The notes below the pieces were generated by a model. It saw only the letters and a list, made by a program, of their open reading frames with translations. It was not told the origin of the DNA and ran no database searches. A stretch of DNA of 32,687 nt, taken from the NCBI GenBank assembly GCA_028288485.1, contig JAQBNO010000123.1:1-32687 (forward strand). The letters are read 5' to 3'. Positions 1 to 8,662 of the stretch are shown here, one piece after another; the stretch's first letter is position 1, and the number at the start of each line of letters is the position of its first letter. Both the position numbers and the translations under genes were made by a program. The DNA comes from Segetibacter sp. Lineage in GTDB: Bacteria > Bacteroidota > Bacteroidia > Chitinophagales > Chitinophagaceae.

Positions 1-43
1 AAACCCTCGGGTACCTTGAGCGTAGAACCTACCACGCAAGATT

Positions 44-115
44 GGAAAACCATCTTTGAACCGAGCGTGGCAACGATGATGCTATGGAATATGAATGCCG
101 GTATCATAAAAATAC
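44..115 (+). repeat. Dispersed intergenic repeat, copy A
   Basis: This segment shares the run CAACGATGATGCTATG with copy F near 24350 and the flank TTTGAACCGAGCGTGGCAAC with copy E near 13125. It ends in an AT-rich tail like the other copies (GGTATCATAAAAATAC). It lies just past the stop codon of the minus-strand lipoprotein gene that ends at 129. The preceding bases (TTGAGCGTAG near 16-25) resemble a second short motif also seen beside copies E and F. Confidence 0.7.
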
Positions 116-128
116 AACTTCAAATCTT

Positions 129-2285
129 CTAATTGTAAAGGCAAAGCAGCATGTCGAAATCGTGCAACTGTGGTACGTTGCATTCAACCCATCCATCTAC
201 CTGCTTAAAATTAAGTGTTGTACCGGACCTCATCAGCTTTAGTTCTTTTATAGGTTTTGTTGGTTTGAAACGAATATTGGTATTATGTATAGTAACGGGC
301 TCGCGTAATGAACCGCCGACCTGGCCGGAATGATTGATCAAACCGAGCCATTCAAAGGCGCCATTACGGTTTGCTAAATGTGTTATTTCGATCAGCGGCG
401 AAGCATCTGTTACCACTGTTCGTTCAACATTTAGCAGGTTTTGCAGTGCAGAAACAAACATTGCACGGTGCATATAATGTCCTTTGAAGAGATATTGTGA
501 ACCCAGCTCCCACGGAATAAAAACGGATCTTCCTTTACCATATGTATTACTGACGACGCCCGGAAAGTTGGTGATATTCTCCTGTGTGTAATACGATTTC
601 TCGGGAGGGCCGAACCTTGTGGCAGGTAAAAATTTCATATAACCTTTTGCGGCGCCGGAAGTTGTGCACTGTAGAAAATCGGAATAAGTCATCATGATGC
701 TGAAGTCTTTAAACTCCTTTTGCCCAAGGGAAGCCTTGTCGTTATCCGATACTTTAAGGTACGTTGATTTAGCACGTTTAAAAGTCTCGAAAGAAGGATT
801 TACACCGAACGATTTCAAGCGAATGCTGTTCAATGGTTTTCCTAAAGCATCTTTTGTTGAAGTAAATGCGGTCGACAATATTTTACCGCCGTTGTTTACA
901 TAGGTATCAATAGCAGAAACAAGCCGATCATCCATATCACTAACGTCGCCAAGAATAAGGGCTTCGTACTCTTCCAGTTGGCGTGGCATCCTGCTCGTGC
1001 CTATTACTGCAGGATCGATGATGTCGTACATAATATGTTCTTCAGTGAGTAACTTTATCATGCCTTCATATTCGTCGCGTGAGCCCCTTATCAATGCAAT
1101 TTTGTTTACCGCCTGCACATTCGTAAACAACTTCTCATTGGTTTTGTGGAAGCCGTACAGGTTGTTAAGTGTGGGAATAAAAATACGGTCTTCATAATTT
1201 ACCAGGGTACCTACAACTACAAAACCAAGCGGTGCGCCGTGCAGCATATTTTCAAGCATCCATACTTTTGCCATATTTGGAGAAGTACCAACATGCCGGT
1301 AGCCAATTGCCTGGAAGTAAATGAGGAGGTTGCCGGGCGACCTGTCTTTGTAAGAACCAAGTACCCGCTTAACATTATCGGTTGCCGAGTAATTCCATTC
1401 GTATTCAGGGGTGAGCTCTGCTCCTGATTCGCTGGCGATCATATCAACACCTGCATCGGCATAGGTATTGATCATTATTTTAGGATTCAAAGTTTTAATA
1501 TGATTTCCTATTTGCTTAAAAAGCTTGTCGGCGGTTGTTTTTTTAAATGCGTTGTATTCCCTGAAAACCGGATCGTTCATATCTGCTTTTACCGGTAAAG
1601 TATGACCGGTAGAATCGTGAAATTTCTTTTTACAGTTCTCGCATTGACAAATGCCATAATAATTTCCACTATAATCAGAAGTTGTATAACCGATCATGTT
1701 GAAGAAAATACCATCGAGCGGGTAAGTTGTAATGGCTTCTTTCAATATTTCCATGCCATATTCCTGCTGGTAACCGCCATTCGGACACGTATGTACCTGG
1801 CCATTATAGTTTACATTTTTGCCTGCCGTTGATACATAGAGCCATTCCGGTTTTTTAGCTGCAAGTGTTTCATTGATCTTACTAAAATCAAAACGACCAA
1901 TCACTTTTATGCCTTTGGAATGAAGTCCCCTAATCAGGTCGCCTACAAGGTCGCCTTTCATAAAGGGGTTCCTGTAATGATATGGAAGTTTTGTAGGGTA
2001 GTTACCAACAATACCACCAACATTTATCAGGACAATATTAGCCGATGCATCTACCATTGATTGCACGTAAGCATCAACGTCCATAGTCGCATCAATTTCA
2101 CGCAAATTCGTTTGCACTAACCGGTAAGGTGCCCGGTTCCACCAGGTAGTATCGTAACGGCCCGGATCAATTCCTGAAAGGTCAACCCCGGTATTGGTTG
2201 TTGATTTAGCGGAATGATTGGCGGAATTACAGGATGCCACAATGATGGCTACACAAAAAATTAAAAAGGACGAAATTTTTCTCAT
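129..2285 (-). CDS. Lipoprotein, GHL6-like putative glycoside hydrolase with C-terminal trimerisation-type region
   Basis: The 718-residue product starts with a lipoprotein signal ending in VASC, with the acylated Cys at 19, so it should be membrane-anchored and face the periplasm or outside. Residues about 45-340 look like a TIM-barrel of the GHL6 type (hypothetical glycosyl hydrolase 6), with DGIFFNMIGY at 191-200 followed by a Cys cluster C213-x-C215-x2-C218 that could bind zinc. Residues about 395-500 look like the glutamine-amidotransferase-like fold of GH42 trimerisation domains, and the C-terminus is beta-rich. The protein is clearly paralogous to the 722-residue protein at 10741-12909 (same barrel, same CxCxxC motif, same C-terminal layout). 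It is the last gene of the minus-strand locus, 332 bp after the propeller gene. Substrate and activity are unknown. The gene call is certain; the enzyme role is inferred from family resemblance. Confidence 0.75.
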   Translation of the reverse strand: MRKISSFLIFCVAIIVASCNSANHSAKSTTNTGVDLSGIDPGRYDTTWWNRAPYRLVQTNLREIDATMDVDAYVQSMVDASANIVLINVGGIVGNYPTKLPYHYRNPFMKGDLVGDLIRGLHSKGIKVIGRFDFSKINETLAAKKPEWLYVSTAGKNVNYNGQVHTCPNGGYQQEYGMEILKEAITTYPLDGIFFNMIGYTTSDYSGNYYGICQCENCKKKFHDSTGHTLPVKADMNDPVFREYNAFKKTTADKLFKQIGNHIKTLNPKIMINTYADAGVDMIASESGAELTPEYEWNYSATDNVKRVLGSYKDRSPGNLLIYFQAIGYRHVGTSPNMAKVWMLENMLHGAPLGFVVVGTLVNYEDRIFIPTLNNLYGFHKTNEKLFTNVQAVNKIALIRGSRDEYEGMIKLLTEEHIMYDIIDPAVIGTSRMPRQLEEYEALILGDVSDMDDRLVSAIDTYVNNGGKILSTAFTSTKDALGKPLNSIRLKSFGVNPSFETFKRAKSTYLKVSDNDKASLGQKEFKDFSIMMTYSDFLQCTTSGAAKGYMKFLPATRFGPPEKSYYTQENITNFPGVVSNTYGKGRSVFIPWELGSQYLFKGHYMHRAMFVSALQNLLNVERTVVTDASPLIEITHLANRNGAFEWLGLINHSGQVGGSLREPVTIHNTNIRFKPTKPIKELKLMRSGTTLNFKQVDGWVECNVPQLHDFDMLLCLYN

Positions 2286-2617
2286 TATGGCTCGGTTTAA
2301 TCGCTACAAATTTTATTATTGGTTCGTTTTATTTGTTTCTGGTGTTAGTTTTTTAACGTACCATCATTTGTTCTTTAAAGAAGCATTTGCGGCCCGCCGG
2401 GATGAATAATCCGTTCGAACGGGCGTGGGGCACACTTGTACTTTTATGTATTCTTGCGGCTCGACCTCATCCCGGGCTCAATGAATTTATCCGGGCAGGC
2501 TCGGTCATTCTCCTTTACCAGAAGGAGGCCAGCCGGTACTCGAGAATTTGTCTATGGTTCTAACACATCTTCATTTCAACATTAACTATCATTCGCATTC
2601 CAGTATGCACCTCGAAT
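2286..2617. other. Intergenic gap with degenerate repeat pieces
   Basis: These 332 bp separate the propeller gene (stop at 2618) from the lipoprotein gene (start at 2285). I see no convincing gene. The run GCACACTTGT near 2430 also occurs in copy B of the dispersed repeat (near 6570), so this may hold a decayed copy. A small palindrome, CTCCTT-TACCAG-AAGGAG, lies near 2510-2527 but has no T-run. The lipoprotein promoter, if separate, should be here, but I could not identify it. Confidence 0.4.
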
Positions 2618-2660
2618 TTAGTTCTTTAAGCCCCCTTTACGGGGTTTGGGAGTTTGGCTA
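2618..2660. repeat. C-rich palindromic repeat, copy 1
   Basis: The plus strand reads TTAAGCCCCCTTTACGGGG and then GTTTGGGAG. A similar segment (TTAAGCCCCTACAGGGGG) is at 6617-6636. Both copies sit in the same orientation at the 3' end of a minus-strand gene. This copy encodes the last codons of the propeller protein. Confidence 0.6.
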
Positions 2661-3730
2661 AACCAATACAACAGCAACCCGTGTCCCATTCCCGGGGGAT
2701 CTGTAGACTTTGCCGCCTGGAAAGCCATGAACTTTCCATCTGTAGAAACAACAGGATTGGCCGCCTTTCCGCCTTCATAATCGTTGAAGTAGGTAAGCCG
2801 TACAAGATCTTTTCCTGTACCGTCCAGCTTCATTTTCCAGATATCCAAATTGCCCGAGCCCCGCAGTCCTCCCAACCATTCACACTGCCGGTCCATTTCA
2901 ACCGTTGTGTATTTACCGCCCGGAAAAATACCTTCAGGCTCATTAAAAGCATCTGGTTTGTTGGAAAAATTAGTTACCTGTTTAGTTGAAAGATCAAGGC
3001 CTTTTACATCGAAAGCACCATTAGGAACATAACAAAAGAAAATCAGCCTGGTATCATTTTCGTAGAAGTCCTGCGCTTCCACTGTACATGTTTTATCGGA
3101 ACTTTCTATTACTGTTTTTCTGTTGACGAGCTTTGGCGTTCCATTTGAAAGATCAAGATCTGCCATCACTATTTTAGAAAATACTTCCGGGTTTCCGGGA
3201 GAAGACATTTCGGTGAACGCTATTTTCATACTTGTTTTTGAAAGGGCCACTCCCTCGCTTACCTTCTGCCCTATCTTAACAGGTTTCGAACCTTCAGCTT
3301 TGCTCAAATAATATAAGTCGCTGTTCTTTTTGCTAACCTGTGTGTTTTCAAACTTGTCAGGCCCGATTAATAAATAATCTCCGTTTGATAAATGCATCAC
3401 CCGCAAAAACGCAGCGGCCGGAATGTTGCAGGTTAAACAGGTGATGGCTTTTGTTTTCACATCAACCACCATCGCATCCCCAAACGTTTTGGCCATATAG
3501 GCAACCCTTTTATTATCGGGTGAAATATCTGCACGTTCTCCAAACAAAGTCAGCACTTCAATATTCTTTGGAAGGTTCGCAAGCGGGTCTCCAATTTTTC
3601 GCTTGTTAAGCTGACTTCCATTTTTAGCCATTGTTGTTTGCTGCGCAAATCCTTCATCTAGGCTCGTTGCAAACACAACAACGAACAACAATAAGTATAA
3701 TATGACCGCTTTTAGTTTCATGACTGGCAT
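2618..3730 (-). CDS. Secreted TolB/PD40-type beta-propeller protein
   Basis: The 370-residue product has a signal peptide (about residues 1-29, ending in FAQQ) and then repeats of the PD40/WD40-like TolB type, such as ISPDNKRVAYM near 68-78 and VSTDGKFMAFQAA near 333. Such propellers in glycan loci are usually periplasmic and bind ligands or partner proteins; no catalytic residues are evident. It starts 8 bp after the stop of the GH67-like gene, so the two are almost certainly co-transcribed and perhaps translationally coupled. An alternative start is Met4. The last dozen or so codons (ending QTPKPRKGGLKN) run into a C-rich repeat also found near 6617, so the native C-terminus may once have been elsewhere. 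Family assignment is good; function is unknown. Confidence 0.75.
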   Translation of the reverse strand: MPVMKLKAVILYLLLFVVVFATSLDEGFAQQTTMAKNGSQLNKRKIGDPLANLPKNIEVLTLFGERADISPDNKRVAYMAKTFGDAMVVDVKTKAITCLTCNIPAAAFLRVMHLSNGDYLLIGPDKFENTQVSKKNSDLYYLSKAEGSKPVKIGQKVSEGVALSKTSMKIAFTEMSSPGNPEVFSKIVMADLDLSNGTPKLVNRKTVIESSDKTCTVEAQDFYENDTRLIFFCYVPNGAFDVKGLDLSTKQVTNFSNKPDAFNEPEGIFPGGKYTTVEMDRQCEWLGGLRGSGNLDIWKMKLDGTGKDLVRLTYFNDYEGGKAANPVVSTDGKFMAFQAAKSTDPPGMGHGLLLYWFSQTPKPRKGGLKN

Positions 3731-3738
3731 AAACGTTT

Positions 3739-6450
3739 TTATTGACCGGAAGAGACAGTACTTTTTTCCAACTCTTCTTTTGAAAGTTTTATGGACCGAA
3801 TTTCGAGCACCGGGTATCCTACAGGTTTTTCAATTGATACACCTATTCCTAGAACTTCGTCCAGGGGAACCGGTGCATAAGCAGCTTCTTTGTAAGTAGT
3901 TACCAGATTTTCGGTTTTCGCCATCCATGGTTTGAATGTTTCTATTGGAACAACTATCCTCGTCCAACCCTTTTCAACAGGTTTAATACCTTTCTTAATA
4001 AGTGTATCATTGCCTGTTCCTACAATTAGATCGAAGGGTTGTTGGCTGGTGGCAAACACTTGCAAAACCACGTATTTATAGGACGACCAGTTTGCCGGCA
4101 GACCTAATTTGTCGAGGTGCCAGAAGTAATAGTTGGAATGATTAGAAAAAACCACTTCTAATTGTTGTAAAGGTGGTTTCATGTCTAACCCGCCTTGCGG
4201 AAGCCGGGTGTTTAACATCGTTACTTCTTTGTCTACATGCGCCTGCATTGCTTTGAAATCTACAGTAAAATGCATGCGGGTTAAGTGTTGAGGTATGTAT
4301 GAACTGCTTACCTGGCTTGCGTACTTTCTCCAGTTGCTGCTGGCATCCTGCAGGTGTTTAATTGCGGCGGCTTTGTATTTCATTTTCTGCGCCCGGCTTG
4401 CAGCATTATCATAAAGATGTTTATGGGTAGCACCGAGTATCTTCTTCGAATAATACTGTCCCAGGAATGCCATTGCTTTAATATCCCCGATCGTTTCCAG
4501 CAATTCCTTGTCTTTCACATTAGTCATCCCTGTTACCAACGTTAAAGCTTCGTCGCTTGCCTTTTGCAAGTTTGCCGCAACCTGTACCGGCGTTGTACCC
4601 GCCATTGTTTTACCTCTAAGCACCGCATCGGCATATTCGGGAATACTGATCAGCCCCTCGCCTTTTTGTGGTTTGCTGTTAATGAAATTATTAATATCAC
4701 GGAAACCATAAAAGCTGGTGCAGCCTTCGGGGTACCATTGAAAATCATTTTGTGATCTTTCATTGTGAAACCTATTCACCCACGGCATAACCTGTGAAGC
4801 TTTTGCCCATGCATCGTGCAGTTTTTTCCCATTAGTACCGGGGAAACGATCTGCAAGCAAGTCTGCAAAATGAGAATCAGGGGTCGTTGGGTCGTAAGAC
4901 AGTTTGCCCAAAATCTTGAAACTATACCAACGTTTTTTAATAACCAACTGGTTCGGCGTTTGTGGCGCTTTACTGAGATACTCTCTCCCCCACGTGTACC
5001 CGTCCGGACCTACATAAAATCCTTCAAAGTTCTTTTGTGGTATATTCTTAAAATATGCTCTTGCAAACGCAGGATCACTTCCTCCACGCAGGTTGTACCA
5101 TGCATCATCCCGAACGGTTAAATAAAACTTTGAATTACCAATATGCTCCAAAAACTGTGACTCATGAATATACTGAGGCGCTATAGAAGAATACATTTGA
5201 GCCACCGAATATTTGTAGCTAAAGTCCATAACACATTTAGGGTTCAGTCCTGAAAAGGCTGTTTTGATAATGGTTATATCAGCCTGGTGCGCCCGGTGAA
5301 TTAATTTAAATGTGCGGTCCGGATCTGCTTCAAGTGCTTCATTAATACCCTCTCCATACGATTCATACAAGAACTTTTCTTTATCAGCCTCCCGTAACCG
5401 GTACATGTTCTCGCCGGCTGTTAGACCTATCCCTTTTAATAAAGGGTACGTTTTTACCAAAGCCTTGGTAGCTTTTCTTATATAGTCTTTGGTTTTTGCG
5501 TCCGTTATTTTATCGGTCAACCCATAGCCTGAGTTTTCGGCTCCATATACGAATAAGTTCCAGGTAAATAAATAACAGTCTATTCCACGGTCACCGGCAT
5601 ATTGCATAATTTCATTCCAGAATTTTATTTTTTCAGCCAACGTTATTTTCTTAACGGTAACCAGGTTTGCAAGGCTCGCCGGTGTAGACATAAACCAGGC
5701 ATCCGTTGTAGGCAATAATTTACTGGTTGTCTTCTTTACATCCTGTAATCCCGCTTCCGGGTATTCAGGTACATCTACTAATGAAGGAAAGGGCGAAAGG
5801 CTCCACAACGAAAGCATATTGAAACGATCCCTTGCCATTTCATCGATAAACTCATGCCAGAAGTCCACATCCCACATGTTGGCAATGTTTTGTTGTGCGG
5901 CATCGGCATTATCAGAATAACTGGGGGTACGAGCATCCAAAGGGATATTAAACTTTATTCCCCGGTTAGTAATAAATGGCGTTTTGTCTACTTCATTCAA
6001 AGCATCAAATCCCTTTAACTTAATTGTTTCACTTACATCCAGCCCCCCATACAATACGCCTTTCGCATCATAACCTATAATGTACCAGTCTTTAAAACCA
6101 ACATATGTTTGTTTCCTAACCGAATATCCTTGAGACTGTGATGGTGGCAGCGAAGAAACACCGGCTTTGTTTAAAAACGAATCAGACGTAGTCGTACCTC
6201 TTGTTGTTAATACAATGCGGTATTGTGCTTTCGTTTTTGCAAGATCGCCGATATCTGAAAGAGTTACTGTATTCCCTCCCTTTTCCAACTCTTTCTTCAT
6301 CTCATTAGCAGTAAAATGGAAGGTTTTATTCTCTTTGTTATAAATTATGGCCACCTTCCCTTTTATGGCAAAAGAAAATGAGGGAGTAATCGTCGGGCCG
6401 ATAAAAATCAGGCAAAACGATAACAATAAAGGCAGTTGTACTCTTCTCAT
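3739..6450 (-). CDS. Large secreted GH67/GH115-like putative glycosidase
   Basis: The 903-residue product has a signal peptide (about residues 1-28). Residues about 30-150 resemble the N-terminal alpha/beta domain found before the barrel of alpha-glucuronidases and related enzymes. Residues about 160-500 look like a TIM barrel. GIKFNIPLDAR sits at 164-174, and possible active-site acids are Glu347 in GLTAGENM and Asp448/Asp449 in TVRDDAWYN, followed by a segment (GGSDPAFARAYFKNIP) reminiscent of the GH67/GH115 core. Helical segments follow, then a beta-rich C-terminal region (about 745-890) that could be a carbohydrate-binding domain. The gene heads a pair with the propeller 8 bp downstream. 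Similarity to alpha-glucuronidase-type enzymes suggests action on uronic-acid-bearing glycans, but I cannot confirm that the catalytic pair is conserved, so activity is inferred. Confidence 0.7.
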   Translation of the reverse strand: MRRVQLPLLLSFCLIFIGPTITPSFSFAIKGKVAIIYNKENKTFHFTANEMKKELEKGGNTVTLSDIGDLAKTKAQYRIVLTTRGTTTSDSFLNKAGVSSLPPSQSQGYSVRKQTYVGFKDWYIIGYDAKGVLYGGLDVSETIKLKGFDALNEVDKTPFITNRGIKFNIPLDARTPSYSDNADAAQQNIANMWDVDFWHEFIDEMARDRFNMLSLWSLSPFPSLVDVPEYPEAGLQDVKKTTSKLLPTTDAWFMSTPASLANLVTVKKITLAEKIKFWNEIMQYAGDRGIDCYLFTWNLFVYGAENSGYGLTDKITDAKTKDYIRKATKALVKTYPLLKGIGLTAGENMYRLREADKEKFLYESYGEGINEALEADPDRTFKLIHRAHQADITIIKTAFSGLNPKCVMDFSYKYSVAQMYSSIAPQYIHESQFLEHIGNSKFYLTVRDDAWYNLRGGSDPAFARAYFKNIPQKNFEGFYVGPDGYTWGREYLSKAPQTPNQLVIKKRWYSFKILGKLSYDPTTPDSHFADLLADRFPGTNGKKLHDAWAKASQVMPWVNRFHNERSQNDFQWYPEGCTSFYGFRDINNFINSKPQKGEGLISIPEYADAVLRGKTMAGTTPVQVAANLQKASDEALTLVTGMTNVKDKELLETIGDIKAMAFLGQYYSKKILGATHKHLYDNAASRAQKMKYKAAAIKHLQDASSNWRKYASQVSSSYIPQHLTRMHFTVDFKAMQAHVDKEVTMLNTRLPQGGLDMKPPLQQLEVVFSNHSNYYFWHLDKLGLPANWSSYKYVVLQVFATSQQPFDLIVGTGNDTLIKKGIKPVEKGWTRIVVPIETFKPWMAKTENLVTTYKEAAYAPVPLDEVLGIGVSIEKPVGYPVLEIRSIKLSKEELEKSTVSSGQ

Positions 6451-6519
6451 TGTATTGATGTCTTTAAGTTTTGTTTTCAGTAGAATGCATGATTGTACTT
6501 CACACTATTAAACACGTAA

Positions 6520-6590
6520 TATTTCTTATGAACCCGGCATTGCGGCTACTATGATTCATCGTTGCGTCGCACACTTGTGCTGCAACAAAA
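6520..6590 (-). repeat. Dispersed intergenic repeat, copy B
   Basis: Read on the minus strand this segment gives GTGTGCGACGCAACGATGAA followed by TCATAGTAGCCGCAATGCCGG, matching the core and tail of the other copies with small changes. It lies between the D-2-hydroxyacid dehydrogenase gene and the GH67-like gene, about 70 bp upstream of the latter's start. Confidence 0.65.
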
Positions 6591-6616
6591 ATGTCAGCAA
6601 GAATAGCTTTAGGCTC

Positions 6617-6636
6617 CTTAAGCCCCTACAGGGGGT
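6617..6636 (+). terminator. Terminator-like C/G palindrome, C-rich repeat copy 2
   Basis: The plus strand reads TTAAGCCCCTACAGGGGG and is followed by TTTTTT. The stem is short (CCCC/GGGG, 4 nt loop), but the T-run is good in the plus direction. It sits just past the stop of the minus-strand dehydrogenase gene, where its T-run is on the wrong side, so it may block antisense transcription or simply be a copy of the repeat at 2618-2660. Confidence 0.45.
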
Positions 6637-6648
6637 TTTTTCGCTTTT

Positions 6649-7608
6649 TTATATATTTACCACATTAACAGGATTTCCATTTACAAAAGCAGCAAGATTA
6701 CTAACCGTAATATCCATCAGCCTTGCCCGGGCCTCTTTTGTTGCCCACGCTATATGAGGAGTGATAATGCAATTTTTTGCACCAAAAAGCGGGTTTTCTT
6801 TTGAAGGTGGTTCAGCGGATAAAACATCAATTCCTGCACCGGCAATAACATCGTTGTTTAAAGCATCGGCCAGGTCTTCATCCACTATAATCGGTCCCCT
6901 TGAAGTATTTATGAGGAATGCTGACCTCTTCATACTTTGTAAGCTCTCTTTATTTATCAGCCCTTTTGTTTCAGGAAATAAGGGGCAATGAATGCTTACC
7001 ACATCTGATTGTTCCAGCAGCTCAGGAATTTCAGCCCAGCGAAAATTCGGGCGATGAGACTGATCGCTGCGGTTCCTGCTGTTCCCGATAATATTCATTC
7101 CGAATGCAGTGGCTACATTGCCAACTTGCTGGCCAATTCTTCCAAAGCCGATAATACCAATGGTTTTACCTAATAGTTCAACCAGGGGATAATCCCAATA
7201 ACACCAGTCGGCGGATTTTGCCCATTTTCCTTCCATTACCGTGTCGCTGTGCCGTTGAACGTGCAGGCATAGTTCGAGCAACAAGGCAAAAGTCATTTGA
7301 ACAACCGACGTTGTTCCATAACCAGGTACGTTGGCTACAATGATGCCCTTCGCTTTTGCTACATCAGTGTTTACTATATTATAACCGGTAGCAAGCACCC
7401 CAATATATTTTAATGAAGGAAGCTGGTTTATTGCGTCTTCGCTTACCGGCGTTTTGTTTGTAAAAATAACCTCTGCACCTTGTGCACGTTCAACTACCTG
7501 TTCGGCAGGTGTTCTGTCGTGAACAACTACATCCCCTAATTTCTTCAAGTCTTCCCAGCTTAGGTCGCCGGGGTTTAAAGTATATCCATCCAGTATTACA
7601 ATCTTCAT
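6649..7608 (-). CDS. D-2-hydroxyacid dehydrogenase (glycerate/hydroxypyruvate reductase-like)
   Basis: The 319-residue cytoplasmic enzyme interconverts a 2-keto acid and a D-2-hydroxyacid using NAD(P)H. It shows the full family layout: a Rossmann motif GFGRIG at 154-159, and the catalytic triad Arg237 in NTSRGPI, Glu266 in VLSAEPP and His285 in TPHIAWAT. Length is normal for the family. It resembles the glycerate dehydrogenase/hydroxypyruvate reductase branch more than D-lactate dehydrogenase, but that cannot be settled by eye. It follows the TIM-barrel isomerase gene by 135 bp. Its presence with an LctP permease and an isomerase suggests that the locus handles a 2-hydroxyacid such as glycerate, lactate or a sugar-derived hydroxyacid. 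Start ATG and family are secure; the substrate is inferred. Confidence 0.9.
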   Translation of the reverse strand: MKIVILDGYTLNPGDLSWEDLKKLGDVVVHDRTPAEQVVERAQGAEVIFTNKTPVSEDAINQLPSLKYIGVLATGYNIVNTDVAKAKGIIVANVPGYGTTSVVQMTFALLLELCLHVQRHSDTVMEGKWAKSADWCYWDYPLVELLGKTIGIIGFGRIGQQVGNVATAFGMNIIGNSRNRSDQSHRPNFRWAEIPELLEQSDVVSIHCPLFPETKGLINKESLQSMKRSAFLINTSRGPIIVDEDLADALNNDVIAGAGIDVLSAEPPSKENPLFGAKNCIITPHIAWATKEARARLMDITVSNLAAFVNGNPVNVVNI

Positions 7609-7689
7609 GTTTTGGTTTTGATTCAGTGAAATGGTGAATGGTCAAACGTGGTGAAATGGAAAAAGATGCACAATGGTTTGCCGATGAAC

Positions 7690-7741
7690 GAAATGCGACG
7701 CAACAATGACGCTATAACTACAAATGCCTGTACCAAAAAAA
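7690..7741 (+). repeat. Dispersed intergenic repeat, copy C
   Basis: The sequence GCGACGCAACAATGACGCTA followed by TAACTACAAATGCCTGTACC matches the repeat core and tail with a few substitutions. It fills the gap between the isomerase stop and the dehydrogenase start. A loose GTGAAATGG/GTGAATGG tandem lies just before it, around 7626-7658. Confidence 0.6.
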
Positions 7742-7743
7742 TA

Positions 7744-8655
7744 CTAAACCCTTGCCCACGCTTCGTTTAATGTACGTTTAGCATTCGCAATAACGATGTC
7801 GGGATCTTCATCTCCAAAAGGTTTAATCTCAAAACTTACGATAGGCGGTTTTTTATCATTTAAAAATCCTATTTGCAATAGAACGCGCAAATAATCCACT
7901 ACTTCATCCACATCGTTTTCACCATTTGGAAAACCGAAACGTGGGTGAAGGTCGCCGTAACCGGGCATCTCGGGGCTTTTAACAACGCAATTGCCGATAT
8001 GGGCATGAATAATATAATCTTTAACGGGCAAGAGAGATTCTTCAATCGTTTCATGAATTAAAGGAATGTGACTAAGGTCGACCATTAATCCAAAATGTTC
8101 ATGCTCTTCCCTGATCTCTTTGGCGTACCGCAGAGCAATATCAGCAGGACCAACCAGGCTTTTTTTATCGACGTCATAATCAAAAACTTCCAGTGCAACT
8201 GTCATGTTTCCTTTGCTCTTTACATAGGCGCAAATCTCTTTCGTCGATTTTATCAGCGCCTGGTATGAATCGTCTTTGGTGGCCTCTTCATACTTACCGC
8301 TTAAAAATGCAAAACCGGTGGCGCCGATCTCATACGCTTCGTCGATACCTTCTTTCAGGTTTTGTAACGCTTTGAGCCTGCCTTCTTCGTTCAGGTCGTT
8401 TATATTTAGTCCGGTTGTAAGTAACCGCGGCTGCGCTCCATAGGCTACCGTCATGTGCGATGTGTCGAGCATTTTCTTAACCGCCTTCCGCTCTTCAGGA
8501 TCTTTTATCGTGGTTATTTCAATTGCATTAAAATAATCATCGAGCGCTAATTTTCTGATGGTTTCCAAAATTGGTCCTTCACCTTTTATCGTGGCAGGAT
8601 AAGCCATAAAGTGAACGAGCCCAACTTTCATGTACTTGAATAACGAATCTTGCAT
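7744..8655 (-). CDS. Sugar phosphate isomerase/epimerase-like TIM-barrel protein
   Basis: The 303-residue protein belongs to the AP-endonuclease-2/xylose-isomerase-like TIM-barrel superfamily, whose members isomerise or epimerise sugars, inosose or hydroxypyruvate, or act as lyases, with a divalent metal. Candidate metal ligands in the usual order are Glu156 (VALEVFD), Asp193 (MVDLSH), His219 (HAHIGN) and Glu276 (SFEIKP). No signal peptide is visible, so it is cytoplasmic. Its start is only 7 bp after the LctP stop, which implies co-transcription and probable translational coupling. A second possible start is Met9, giving MKVGLVHFMAYP, the more typical family N-terminus. Next to a D-2-hydroxyacid dehydrogenase, a hydroxypyruvate-isomerase-type role is attractive but unproven. 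Confidence 0.8.
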   Translation of the reverse strand: MQDSLFKYMKVGLVHFMAYPATIKGEGPILETIRKLALDDYFNAIEITTIKDPEERKAVKKMLDTSHMTVAYGAQPRLLTTGLNINDLNEEGRLKALQNLKEGIDEAYEIGATGFAFLSGKYEEATKDDSYQALIKSTKEICAYVKSKGNMTVALEVFDYDVDKKSLVGPADIALRYAKEIREEHEHFGLMVDLSHIPLIHETIEESLLPVKDYIIHAHIGNCVVKSPEMPGYGDLHPRFGFPNGENDVDEVVDYLRVLLQIGFLNDKKPPIVSFEIKPFGDEDPDIVIANAKRTLNEAWARV

Positions 8656-8662
8656 ATAATTT

